Shown piece by piece: positions 29,682 to 38,207 of a DNA stretch of 64,000 nt. The translations under genes and the position numbers were made by a program. The notes beneath the pieces are model-generated. The model was not told where the DNA came from. It ran no database searches and worked only from the letters and a program-made list of their open reading frames with translations. Numbering within the stretch: the first letter of the stretch is position 1; each line of letters begins with the position of its first letter. The stretch comes from Bacillus sp. USDA818B3_A (GTDB lineage: Bacteria > Bacillota > Bacilli > Bacillales > Cytobacillaceae), in contig NZ_JAABNN010000003.1 in the NCBI RefSeq assembly GCF_009928415.1, positions 617,115 to 681,114 on the forward strand, given 5' to 3'.

Positions 29682-29927
29682 TTTATTTACACTCCTATAT
29701 ATTTGCTTCTCCTCAAGACAAATCTATTTAATCGTGCTAATCCTTGTTGAAAATCTTAAAGCTTGTACTTATTTTCTACTTTTTCTGTTAAAATTTCAAG
29801 TTTGAAACTACTAATTGGCAGCACTCCTGAAAAGCTATTAAGCAAAACAAGTGTTATAATAAATTTATTTTAACAGATTAGTTCATAATATGTTCATGTT
29901 GACTATTAAAACAAAGGTGAGAAGAAG

Positions 29928-30230
29928 ATGAAAATAGGGATAAGCAATGACGCATTAAGATGGTTCAAGAATGAAGTTGAGTTAAAAGCAGGGGATCAAG
30001 TTAGATTCTACGTTAAGATTTATGGGAACAGTCCCGTTCAAGAAGGATTTTCACTTGCTTTCACAGTGGACAATCAGCCGATTGATATTGCTGTTAAAAC
30101 TGAAATAGACGGCCTGACTTTTTTTATTGAAGGCTCAGATTTATGGTTTTTTAACGGCCATGATTTAATGGTTGAATATAATAACGAAATGGATGAATTG
30201 GAATTTAGTTATATCGTACCAGAGAAATAA
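29928..30230 (+). CDS. HesB/YadR/YfhF-type protein lacking cysteines
   Basis: 100-residue protein of the HesB-like fold, similar in pattern to B. subtilis YneR (NDALRWFKNEVELKAGDQVRFYVKIYG ... GFSLAFTVDNQP ... TFFIEGSDLWFFNGHDLMVEYNNEMDELEF). A-type carriers hold Fe-S clusters on three cysteines, but this sequence has none, so cluster transfer is unlikely. AAAGGTGAG precedes the ATG. It stands alone on the plus strand and shares a terminator with the kinase gene. True role unknown. Confidence 0.85.
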   Translation: MKIGISNDALRWFKNEVELKAGDQVRFYVKIYGNSPVQEGFSLAFTVDNQPIDIAVKTEIDGLTFFIEGSDLWFFNGHDLMVEYNNEMDELEFSYIVPEK

Positions 30231-30232
30231 AT

Positions 30233-30265
30233 AAAAACCGGCATTGGACACCGATGCCGGTTTTA
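30233..30265. terminator. Bidirectional terminator between the HesB-like gene and the PAS kinase
   Basis: Arms AAAACCGGCAT and ATGCCGGTTTT (30254-30264) flank TGGACACCG, with A- and T-rich flanks on both sides. Confidence 0.85.
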
Positions 30266-30270
30266 CTATT

Positions 30271-32130
30271 CTAATGAAGCCTTAGACTTGCAATCGGTAA
30301 GATTACTTCAATAATCGTCCCATGCTCATCACTCCAAATATTGAAGCTGCCACTATGATTTTCGACGATTTGCTTAGAAATCATGATTCCAAGTCCGGTG
30401 CCGTCCTGTTTCGTTGTAAAAAAAGGTTCGCCGACGCGTTTTAAGATATCGGGTGACATACCAAAACCGGTATCCTTAAAAAAGATCTTCACCATATTAC
30501 AACCGTATTCCTTTACTTCAATCGTGATAAACCCGCCTTTAGGCATCGCTTCAACGGCATTTTTTAAAATATTAATAAACACCTGCTTTAGCTGGTTCTG
30601 ATCGCACTTAATCGTAAAGGTATCAAAATTGTTGTATATCGTTTCGATTTGAATTCCATTTAACACAGCCTGTGTATCAATTAATGTCTTAATATTATCT
30701 AAGAGAGTGATGAGGTCCACCGCTTCAAATTTTAATTCATGTGGTTTGGCTATGACTAATAATTCACTAAGGATTAGTTCAATCCTATCCATTTCAGACT
30801 GAATAATATCGAAATAGGAGTGATTTCCATCCCCTTCAGTCTCCATTAACTGCAGAAACCCTTTGATCGCAGTCAGCGGGTTGCGCACTTCATGAGCAAT
30901 CCCTGCCGCCAGTTGTCCAGCCACATTTAATTTTTCCGAATTAAGAAGGAGCTCGTGCGTTTTTTTCCGTTCTGTTACATCACGAATAATAATATGTCTA
31001 GCCAAGGTATTCTGATAAAAAGTTGGAATCCCTTTCACTTCCGCGACAAAAACAGAACCGTCCAGCCGGAGCAATTTATACTCCATAAATTCGGTGACAT
31101 TCCCTTCCATCACCGTTTTTTGACGAACTTTAGAAATCTCATGAAATTCGGGATGAACGAGGTCTCCCAGCGGTTTATTTAAAATATCCATTTTGCCCTG
31201 TGCCCCAAACAATTTAGCACCCGTTTCGTTTATAAAAAGGATGTCCGAATCTTTGGCAATAATGACTGCATCAGGTGAGTGCTCTACTAGGTCACGATAG
31301 GTCTCCTCGCGTCGTTTCGCTTCTTCCTCACCCTTTTTACGTTCTGATATATCCCTAATGACACTGACCATTTCTAAAACGTGAAGAGTATCGTGAGCGA
31401 TAATCGGCTTACTGAGTGATTCGACCCACATATATTCGCCGCTTTTTTTCCGGACCCGATATTCTTCTCGTCCGCTCTCTTGGTTGTCAAGCACTTGTTT
31501 TCGGCTCTGAAAGGCTTTTTCAGCATCATCTGGATGGACAAACGATAAAATATTCTGCTTTATGACTTCATTTGGATCATAGCCGAGAATATATTCACAG
31601 GAAGGAGATACATAGGCAATTTCACCTTGCAGGTTCGTACTCACAATCACATCTAAAATATTATCGGTCAGAACCCGCTGCATCTCTTCTATTTTTCTAA
31701 TCTCTTCTTTTTTTCTTTTTAATTCCGTAATATCTTTCCCAATTGCGCGAACTCCGACGATTTGGTCCTCTACACTAATTGGAATGAACATGATATTCAA
31801 ATCAAGAATTTGCTCGATTTTAGTGATGATCTTCGTATCAAAGTTTGAAAAACGGCCCGATACAGCATTACTAAAATGATGGAACACTTTATTTATATGA
31901 TCGATTGGAAAAAGAAATTGAAGTCTTAGCTCGTCCCCATTCAATGGTGAATAACCTGTTAATTGTTGGAATGCGGGATTCGATTGAACAACATGCCCTT
32001 CTATATCCAATACAAAAATACTATCTTCATTGCGGGAAAATAGCGTCTCATATCTGCTGTGATTGTTTTTTAAATAATTCAGTAAAAGCATTCTTTTTTC
32101 ATTTTTAATCACTTCAACAGGACTGTTCAT
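30271..32130 (-). CDS. Soluble sensor histidine kinase with three PAS domains (sporulation-kinase-like)
   Basis: 619 residues and no membrane segment. Three PAS/PAC units cover about residues 27-135, 148-265 and 272-390 (each ends in a DITE/DISE/DVTERKK-type linker). The phosphoacceptor is His413 in GIAHEVRNPLTAIKGFLQL. The ATPase domain has N-box NILKNAVEAMP, G1 DTGFGM, F-box GEPFFTTK and G2 GTGLGIMI. This layout resembles KinA/KinE, which feed the Spo0F phosphorelay. No response regulator is adjacent, so it is an orphan kinase; the phosphorelay role is inferred. It is not at this place in B. subtilis. Confidence 0.92.
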   Translation of the reverse strand: MNSPVEVIKNEKRMLLLNYLKNNHSRYETLFSRNEDSIFVLDIEGHVVQSNPAFQQLTGYSPLNGDELRLQFLFPIDHINKVFHHFSNAVSGRFSNFDTKIITKIEQILDLNIMFIPISVEDQIVGVRAIGKDITELKRKKEEIRKIEEMQRVLTDNILDVIVSTNLQGEIAYVSPSCEYILGYDPNEVIKQNILSFVHPDDAEKAFQSRKQVLDNQESGREEYRVRKKSGEYMWVESLSKPIIAHDTLHVLEMVSVIRDISERKKGEEEAKRREETYRDLVEHSPDAVIIAKDSDILFINETGAKLFGAQGKMDILNKPLGDLVHPEFHEISKVRQKTVMEGNVTEFMEYKLLRLDGSVFVAEVKGIPTFYQNTLARHIIIRDVTERKKTHELLLNSEKLNVAGQLAAGIAHEVRNPLTAIKGFLQLMETEGDGNHSYFDIIQSEMDRIELILSELLVIAKPHELKFEAVDLITLLDNIKTLIDTQAVLNGIQIETIYNNFDTFTIKCDQNQLKQVFINILKNAVEAMPKGGFITIEVKEYGCNMVKIFFKDTGFGMSPDILKRVGEPFFTTKQDGTGLGIMISKQIVENHSGSFNIWSDEHGTIIEVILPIASLRLH

Positions 32131-32343
32131 CTCTTACTTTCAGTTCCTTTCTCCCCAGATCATGCAAATTACCTACTTTAGTCTTAATTGTAAGTTTTAC
32201 TGATAAAACTTTCAATATATTTCTACTATTTACCATCAACTATTATCACCGTGTTAATCTAGCAAAACAATTAAATCGCTTGAAGGTTTTTTCTTACAAG
32301 ACAGGCAACTTACTTTTCGTTTATTTTTCTAAAAAACTTTTCA

Positions 32344-32382
32344 CAAAAATGAACCGGCCCCCCATTAGGAAGCCGGGTCATT
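32344..32382 (-). terminator. Terminator after gerE
   Basis: Minus-strand arms TGACCCGGC and GCCGGTTCA (one mismatch) around TTCCTAATGGGGG, then TTTTTGTG. Confidence 0.75.
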
Positions 32383-32383
32383 T

Positions 32384-32608
32384 TTAAAGTTCTAGCTCTC
32401 CCATTCGAAGGAGCTCTACAACAGCTTGTGAACGCCCCTTGACTCCAAGCTTTTGCATTGCATTTGAAATGTGGTTCCTAACTGTTTTCTCGCTTATAAA
32501 TAATTCACCAGCGATTTCTTTTGTTGTTTTGTCCTGTACTAATAATTCAAATACTTCTCTTTCGCGTTTGGTGAGTAATGGCTTGTGATTATATTCATTC
32601 TCCTTCAA
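32384..32608 (-). CDS. gerE: Spore germination/coat regulator GerE (LuxR-type HTH)
   Basis: 74-residue DNA-binding protein, last regulator of the mother-cell line, controlling coat genes with sigma-K. The sequence is nearly that of B. subtilis GerE ([42 protein letters not shown]...). The start is TTG with AAGGAGGG upstream, as in B. subtilis. A sigma-K type promoter lies about 65 bp upstream. Confidence 0.98.
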   Translation of the reverse strand: MKENEYNHKPLLTKREREVFELLVQDKTTKEIAGELFISEKTVRNHISNAMQKLGVKGRSQAVVELLRMGELEL

Positions 32609-32672
32609 GTATTGTAACCCTCCTTGCCGTCGCCAGTAATGTATCGTGGGATGGGTATATATTTAGTCACCA

Positions 32673-32700
32673 TATCTTATGTAAACGATACATTTGGAGT
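32673..32700 (-). promoter_or_regulatory. Sigma-K type promoter of gerE
   Basis: Minus-strand -35 AC (32699-32700) and -10 CATAAGATA (32673-32681) separated by 17 bp. The sigma-K consensus is AC-(16/17)-CATANNNTA, so both boxes match. gerE is known to be sigma-K dependent in B. subtilis. Confidence 0.65.
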
Positions 32701-32754
32701 GACTATATTTACTTAAAGGAGAATGTTTTTTTATGAAGGAGTGACTCGCTTTTT

Positions 32755-33339
32755 TTACGATTTAATTAACTTTGCATAAATAATATATCGCTTTGGTGCA
32801 TTTCCAACATAATGAAACGGATAACAAGTAGTTAGAATCAATTCTTCCTGCTGATTTTGCAGGGTAATGATGCTTCTGTCGTTTGACTTCACAATTTTTG
32901 TTTTTGTAATTTGATACGTAAAATCTCCGTTTGGCATTTGCATCTTTAGTTGATTTCCAATTTTCAACTCACCTAAATGGCGAAAAACGGTATCCCGGTG
33001 GCCCGATAACACAATTTGCCCGTTATCACCAGGAAAATAAGAACCTTTATAATGACCGACGCCCTTTTGAAGATCATCGGGGTCTGTCCCTTCTACGATG
33101 GCTAATTCTGCTTTCAGTTTTGGAATTCCTAAAATTCCTATTGTATCACCAGTAGATGGCGGCGTTTCCTTGTTGATTTTCTTTTTATCTGCAGCTGCAG
33201 GCTGTTTCTGGCTAATTAAAACTTTTGCTTGTGCCAGCGCGGATGTGGTTTGGAGCTTTGTTTGAGTAAATTGCCAAACGCCCCATCCCAATAGAATGAG
33301 CCCAGTCAATATAATGAACAAAGGAAGCTTTTTTTTCAC
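32755..33339 (-). CDS. Sortase, class D-like (membrane-anchored transpeptidase)
   Basis: Links LPXTG-like proteins to the cell wall. With the start at the GTG at 33339 (AAGGCAGGT upstream) the protein has 194 residues; the upstream in-frame ATG lacks a ribosome site. A membrane anchor is at residues about 5-24. The catalytic triad is visible: His114 in VLSGHRDTVF, Cys172 in LTTCYPF, Arg184 in APKRYII. The TLQNQQEELILTTCYPF context is as in class D sortases such as YhcS. No LPXTG-type substrate gene is in the window. Confidence 0.92.
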   Translation of the reverse strand: MKKKLPLFIILTGLILLGWGVWQFTQTKLQTTSALAQAKVLISQKQPAAADKKKINKETPPSTGDTIGILGIPKLKAELAIVEGTDPDDLQKGVGHYKGSYFPGDNGQIVLSGHRDTVFRHLGELKIGNQLKMQMPNGDFTYQITKTKIVKSNDRSIITLQNQQEELILTTCYPFHYVGNAPKRYIIYAKLIKS

Positions 33340-33420
33340 GTTAAAATACCTGCCTTCTATCCTCATTTGTTCAAGTATAACAAAAAGTGCTCAAAAAGGA
33401 CTAATGAAACTTCTGCCTTA

Positions 33421-33461
33421 AACATTAAAACCTTCTTTCCTATGTGAAAAGAAGGTTTTAG
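33421..33461 (-). terminator. Terminator of the sdh operon
   Basis: Arms AAAACCTTCTTT (33427-33438) and AAAGAAGGTTTT (33448-33459), A/T-rich on both sides, about 12 bp beyond the sdhB stop. Confidence 0.8.
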
Positions 33462-33472
33462 TCGTCTATTTT

Positions 33473-34237
33473 TTAATAACCACTATCGCTGCCAAAGAAG
33501 TTTTTAAATGCCTGCATGGTTGCTGCACGGTTAACTGCAGCGATTGATGTTGTAATTGGAATCCCTTTAGGACATGCCTGCACGCAGTTTTGAGAATTCC
33601 CACAGTCCTGCATACCGCCATCTTCCATAAAAGCATTTAAGCGCTCCGCTTTATTCATTTCCCCAGTCGGATGAGCATTGAATAAGCGAACTTGGTTAAA
33701 TACAGCCGGTCCCATAAAGTTTGATTTACTATTCACATTTGGACAAGCCTCTAAACAAACACCGCATGTCATACACTTGGAAAGCTCGTATGCCCATTGG
33801 CGTTTTCGCTCAGGCATCCGTGGTCCAGGTCCTAAATCATAAGTTCCATCGATTGGAATCCATGCTTTAACCTTTTTCAAGGAATCAAACATTCTGCTGC
33901 GGTCTACTGATAAGTCACGGACCACAGGGAATGTGTTCATTGGAGCTAAACGGATTGGCTGTTCTAATTGATCAACCAATGCCGAACAAGATTGGCGCGG
34001 CTTTCCGTTAATCACCATGGAACACGCTCCGCAAACCTCTTCAAGGCAGTTCATTTCCCAAGTAACCGGAGTTGTAGCTTTCCCCTGTGCATTTACGGGG
34101 TTTTTACGAATTTCCATTAATGCCGAAATCACGTTCATATTCGGACGATATGGAATTTCAAAAGTCTCCTCATAAGGAGCAGCTTCTGGGCTGTCTTGAC
34201 GAGTAATAATAAAAGTTACCTTTTTGTTTTCAGACAT
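33473..34237 (-). CDS. sdhB: Succinate dehydrogenase iron-sulfur subunit
   Basis: Electron-transfer subunit of complex II on the cytoplasmic face of the membrane. The [2Fe-2S] cysteines are in CLEEVCGACSMVINGKPRQSC, the [4Fe-4S] and [3Fe-4S] sites in CMTCGVCLEACPN and CGNSQNCVQACPKGIP. 254 residues. AGGGGAG precedes the ATG; it follows sdhA by 21 bp. Confidence 0.98.
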   Translation of the reverse strand: MSENKKVTFIITRQDSPEAAPYEETFEIPYRPNMNVISALMEIRKNPVNAQGKATTPVTWEMNCLEEVCGACSMVINGKPRQSCSALVDQLEQPIRLAPMNTFPVVRDLSVDRSRMFDSLKKVKAWIPIDGTYDLGPGPRMPERKRQWAYELSKCMTCGVCLEACPNVNSKSNFMGPAVFNQVRLFNAHPTGEMNKAERLNAFMEDGGMQDCGNSQNCVQACPKGIPITTSIAAVNRAATMQAFKNFFGSDSGY

Positions 34238-34258
34238 GTTTCTCTACTCCCCTTTCTA

Positions 34259-36010
34259 TTAATGTTTTGTTGTGTAATCGCGTTTTCTTGGCTGAATTAA
34301 CGAAACGTCGATTTCTTCGTAATGGAAAGCTGGAGCAGTTTTAGAATCAACGAATTTAGCCATCGTAGTTTTCATGAATTCCTCATCATTACGCTCAGGG
34401 AAATCAGGTTTATAATGAGCGCCTCGGCTCTCATTACGGTTCAATGCACCAATGGTAATTACACGGGCCAATTGCAGCATGTTCTGTAATTGTCTAGTGA
34501 ACGCTGCTCCTTGGTTGCTCCACTTAGATGTGTCATTGATATTGATGTTTTGATAGCGTTCTAATAGTTCTTGAATCTTTTCGTCTGTTTGCTCGAGCTT
34601 GTCATTATAGCGGACAACGGTTACGTTATCGGTCATCCATTCGCCAAGCTCTTTATGAAGTACGTATGCATTTTCCGTACCATCCAAGGACATAACATCA
34701 TTCCATTTTGCTTCCTGTTCTCTAACATGGCGATCAAAAACAGCAGAAGAAATGGAATCCGTGCTCTTTTCAAGTCCGTCAATATAGTTAACAGCATTTG
34801 GTCCTGCGACCATCCCGCCGTAAACCGCTGATAACAAGGAGTTTGCACCAAGCCGGTTTGCACCGTGCTGTGAATAATCGCACTCACCAGCAGCAAATAA
34901 CCCTTTGATGTTTGTCATCTGGTCATAATCAACCCATAGTCCGCCCATTGAATAGTGAACGGCAGGGAAAATTTTCATCGGTACCTTACGTGGATTATCG
35001 CCCATGAATTTTTCATAGATTTCGATAATTCCGCCTAGTTTGATATCTAATTCATGTGGATCCTTGTGAGATAGATCGAGGAATACCATGTTCTCCCCGT
35101 TCACACCAAGCTTTTGACGTACACAAACATCAAAAATTTCACGTGTAGCAATATCACGCGGTACAAGGTTACCATATGCAGGATATTTTTCCTCTAAGAA
35201 GTACCATGGTTTACCGTCTTTATAGGTCCAGATACGACCGCCTTCTCCACGGGCAGATTCACTCATTAAGCGAAGTTTATCATCTCCAGGAATAGCTGTT
35301 GGGTGAATTTGAATCATTTCACCATTGGCATAGTAAGCACCTTGCTGATAAACGATCGATGCAGCAGATCCTGTATTAATGACAGAGTTGGTTGACTTTC
35401 CAAAAATAATCCCAGGGCCGCCAGTTGCCATGATGACCGCATCGGCCGCAAAAGATTTGATTTCCATTGTTTTTAGATTTTGGCAAACAACCCCACGGCA
35501 AACTTCCTCATCATCTAAAATTGCACCAAGGAATTCCCAGCCTTCATATTTAGTGACTAAACCGTCCACTTCATGGCGGCGAACCTGCTCATCTAGTGCA
35601 TATAAAAGCTGCTGCCCGGTTGTTGCGCCAGCGAATGCTGTCCGGTGATGCTGTGTACCTCCGAAACGGCGGAAATCAAGCAACCCTTCAGGCGTACGGT
35701 TGAACATAACACCCATCCGGTCAAAAAGATTAATGATACCAGGTGCCGCATCACACATTGCTTTTACAGGCGGCTGATTCGCTAAGAAATCTCCTCCATA
35801 AATGGTATCGTCAAAGTGAATCCAAGGAGAATCTCCTTCACCTTTTGTATTTACCGCTCCATTAATACCACCTTGGGCACAAACAGAGTGAGAACGTTTA
35901 ACCGGAACAAGAGAAAATAACTCTACCGGTGTTCCTGATTCTGCCACTTTGATAGTAGCCATTAAGCCGGCAAGGCCGCCGCCGACTACGATCACTTTAC
36001 CTTTACCCAT
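34259..36010 (-). CDS. sdhA: Succinate dehydrogenase flavoprotein subunit
   Basis: Oxidises succinate to fumarate with covalent FAD. The FAD dinucleotide motif is GGGLAGLMATIKVAESG. The histidine for covalent FAD lies in RRFGGTQHHRTAFAGATTG, and the catalytic region reads SARGEGGRIWTYKDG. 583 residues, as in the B. subtilis/Wolinella-type enzymes. It sits between sdhC and sdhB in one operon. Confidence 0.98.
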   Translation of the reverse strand: MGKGKVIVVGGGLAGLMATIKVAESGTPVELFSLVPVKRSHSVCAQGGINGAVNTKGEGDSPWIHFDDTIYGGDFLANQPPVKAMCDAAPGIINLFDRMGVMFNRTPEGLLDFRRFGGTQHHRTAFAGATTGQQLLYALDEQVRRHEVDGLVTKYEGWEFLGAILDDEEVCRGVVCQNLKTMEIKSFAADAVIMATGGPGIIFGKSTNSVINTGSAASIVYQQGAYYANGEMIQIHPTAIPGDDKLRLMSESARGEGGRIWTYKDGKPWYFLEEKYPAYGNLVPRDIATREIFDVCVRQKLGVNGENMVFLDLSHKDPHELDIKLGGIIEIYEKFMGDNPRKVPMKIFPAVHYSMGGLWVDYDQMTNIKGLFAAGECDYSQHGANRLGANSLLSAVYGGMVAGPNAVNYIDGLEKSTDSISSAVFDRHVREQEAKWNDVMSLDGTENAYVLHKELGEWMTDNVTVVRYNDKLEQTDEKIQELLERYQNININDTSKWSNQGAAFTRQLQNMLQLARVITIGALNRNESRGAHYKPDFPERNDEEFMKTTMAKFVDSKTAPAFHYEEIDVSLIQPRKRDYTTKH

Positions 36011-36066
36011 TCGTGACTCACTCCCTCTAATCCAACATACGATATTTTTCCGAGATTACTAATCTA

Positions 36067-36678
36067 TTAAGATACAAATGCAATTAATGTTTGAATACTA
36101 ATAAATGAAAGAATAACGAACACACCAATCGTCACGTAGGTTGTAATAAGCTGTGAACGAGGTGAAACGGTAATTCCCCAGCTGACTAAGAATGACCACA
36201 ATCCATTGGCGAAGTGGAAGATCGCTGAGAGAATTCCTACTAAATAGAAACCAAACATAAATGGTGATGATAGAATATCATTCATCATATCAAAGTTAAC
36301 TTCCGTCCCAAATGCTGCTGCCACGCGTGTCTGCCACACATGCCAGGCAATAAAGATCAACGTAAGGACGCCTGTAATACGCTGCAATAAATACATCCAG
36401 TTTCTGAATGTACCAAATCTATTAACATTGCTAGTACCTGTAAAGGCAATATATAGTCCATAGATGGCATGATATAACAATGGTAAATAGATAATTACTG
36501 TTTCTAGGACAATCTTGAAAGGAAGATTTCCCATAAAATCTGAAGCCTTGTTGAAAGACTCAGGTCCCCCTGTAACAAAATGGTTGACGATCAAGTGCTG
36601 CGTCAGGAATACTCCAATCGGAATAACTCCTAGTAATGAGTGCAATCTGCGATTAACAAACTCACGATTACCCGCCAT
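36067..36678 (-). CDS. sdhC: Succinate dehydrogenase cytochrome b558 subunit
   Basis: Membrane anchor with five hydrophobic helices that binds two haems b and passes electrons to menaquinone. Likely haem-ligand histidines are in RRLHSLLGVIP, LTQHLIVNHF, LLYHAIYGLY and FIAWHVWQT. 203 residues. It opens the sdhCAB operon with AAAGGGGGG upstream and a sigma-A promoter at 36787-36815. Confidence 0.97.
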   Translation of the reverse strand: MAGNREFVNRRLHSLLGVIPIGVFLTQHLIVNHFVTGGPESFNKASDFMGNLPFKIVLETVIIYLPLLYHAIYGLYIAFTGTSNVNRFGTFRNWMYLLQRITGVLTLIFIAWHVWQTRVAAAFGTEVNFDMMNDILSSPFMFGFYLVGILSAIFHFANGLWSFLVSWGITVSPRSQLITTYVTIGVFVILSFISIQTLIAFVS

Positions 36679-36786
36679 TATTTTTACCCCCCTTTTGGTT
36701 TTGAAAAAATGTTTTTTTACACTTTGCTAAATTATTACATCTAATTTCTATGATTATCACCACTGTGACAATTATGTGACATGTTC

Positions 36787-36815
36787 ATTTTACTCCCATC
36801 ATCTTGGAGCGTCAA
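36787..36815 (-). promoter_or_regulatory. Sigma-A promoter of the sdh operon
   Basis: Minus-strand -35 TTGACG (36810-36815) and -10 TAAAAT (36787-36792) with a 17-bp spacer. It leaves a leader of about 100 nt. The rest of the 36679-37103 gap is very AT-rich and shows no other gene. Confidence 0.7.
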
Positions 36816-37103
36816 GAAAACGGATACAGATTCTTTACCAAAAATATAAAATTTTTTAAATATATTGATATTATAATAGACCATTATAACAGCTATGTTT
36901 TATGCCCTTTTGTTATGTAATACTTCCATATTTCTCAATCAATTTCCAACATCTAACTGTTAGAAATTAATTGCTGAAGGAAATAATAATTATGATGAAA
37001 AATAGGAATAAATATTGTGAGATAATTTATTTATTTAAGGTAAAACGTACTGAAATCCGCCTCAAATTGTATATAATAGAATGATAGAAAGAGGGGAAAC
37101 ATA

Positions 37104-37583
37104 TTGAAAGAAAGTACTGTTGCCGATGTAAGTTTGAACTCAGCTGAACAATCGGCTGATCTCACAGCAGACCCGCGTACCATTTCAATCTTCGGATATG
37201 AATTAATAAGGGAAATCCTTCTGCCTGAAATTCTTGGCAAGGATACACCGGAAATACTATATTGGGCAGGCAAACGACTGGCACGTATTTATCCATCTGC
37301 CGATTTTGATGAGGTCACTGCCTTTTTCCATAAGGCTTCATGGGGTCAGCTGGAAATCAAAAAAGAAACAAAGAATGAAATAGAAATCGAATTGCTTAGC
37401 CCATTGCTTGTATCACGGGTAAAATCAAAAGCAGAACACTACTTCCAACTTGAAGCAGGGTTTCTCGCCCAGCAAATGGAACTTCAAAAAGGAGTCGTTG
37501 CTGAAGCCTTCGAACACCCCGTCAAAAAAGGAAACAAAGTCCAATTCACCGTTAAATGGGACAGTAAAGACTACATCAAGTAA
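37104..37583 (+). CDS. yslB: DUF2507 protein YslB
   Basis: 159-residue protein matching the YslB/DUF2507 family, which belongs to the V4R-like fold and is of unknown function. Signature segments are ISIFGYELIREILLPEILGKDTPEILYWAGKRLAR and EAGFLAQQMELQKGVVAEAFE. The start is TTG with GAGGGG upstream. It faces away from sdhC and towards lysC, as in B. subtilis. Confidence 0.92.
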   Translation: MKESTVADVSLNSAEQSADLTADPRTISIFGYELIREILLPEILGKDTPEILYWAGKRLARIYPSADFDEVTAFFHKASWGQLEIKKETKNEIEIELLSPLLVSRVKSKAEHYFQLEAGFLAQQMELQKGVVAEAFEHPVKKGNKVQFTVKWDSKDYIK

Positions 37584-37636
37584 ACAATTCAAACATTGCA
37601 TTAGCCCGCACGCCTTAATAATTCTATAGAGATAGT

Positions 37637-37679
37637 AAAAATGGTGTCAGGTTACCTTTCGGTGCCTGACACCATTTTT
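37637..37679. repeat. REP-like palindrome GGTGTCAGG...CCTGACACC serving as bidirectional terminator
   Basis: Perfect 15-bp inverted repeat AAAAATGGTGTCAGG (37637-37651) / CCTGACACCATTTTT (37665-37679) around a 13-nt loop. The right arm contains GGTGCCTGACACC, which also occurs at 55627-55639 and, in 12 of 13 bases, at 25791-25802. It lies between the convergent genes yslB and lysC and can stop transcription from both sides. Confidence 0.85.
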
Positions 37680-37721
37680 ATTATTTTCACCATTTTTTCT
37701 TTTTATATAGTCTCTATTATC

Positions 37722-38207
37722 TTATTGCTGCTGGCCTAGTTCAAATGCTGTGTGGAGGGCTTCGACTGCTTTTAGCATTTGTTTTTCTTCGACTACGACT
37801 GAGACTTTGATTTCGGATGTGCTGACCATTTTGACGTGGATGTCGTTTTCTGCAAGGACTTTGAACATTTTAGCAGCGACGCCTGGATTAGAGATCATTC
37901 CTGAGCCGACAATCGATACCTTTGCCAGTTTATTTTCTGCATCCAGTTGTTCATAGCCAAGTTCTGCTTTATTATCTTCAAGTACCTTCACTGTTTCCAT
38001 TAGATCATTTGTATGGATAGAGAAGGACAGGCATTCACTTCCGCTTTCTGTCGTACTTTGAATAATGATATCTACGTTTAAATGATTCTGCGCCAGAGTG
38101 GTGAAAATAGTTGATAAACTTGTAAGTGAGTTAGTCAAACCTAATACGGTTACTCTTGTAATTTCGTCTTCAAATGCCACTCCGCGTACCACTAAATTTT
38201 GTTCCAT
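37722..38207 (-). CDS. lysC: Aspartokinase beta subunit from an internal in-frame start
   Basis: Met246 of lysC (ATG at 38207) is preceded by AGGAGG at 8-nt spacing, a strong ribosome site inside the gene. The resulting 161-residue product is the two-ACT regulatory part (MEQNLVVRGVAFEDEITRV). B. subtilis LysC makes its beta subunit from an equivalent internal start at residue 246. Seen here: the site and the matching residue number; expression is inferred. Confidence 0.8.
   Translation of the reverse strand: MEQNLVVRGVAFEDEITRVTVLGLTNSLTSLSTIFTTLAQNHLNVDIIIQSTTESGSECLSFSIHTNDLMETVKVLEDNKAELGYEQLDAENKLAKVSIVGSGMISNPGVAAKMFKVLAENDIHVKMVSTSEIKVSVVVEEKQMLKAVEALHTAFELGQQQ

Noticed and set aside
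32732..32788. 18-aa plus-strand ORF after AAAGGAGAATG
   Set aside because: The ribosome site is only one base from the ATG and the ORF overlaps the sortase C-terminus.
37031..37273. 80-aa minus-strand ORF over the yslB start
   Set aside because: Antisense to the recognised yslB frame, without ribosome site.
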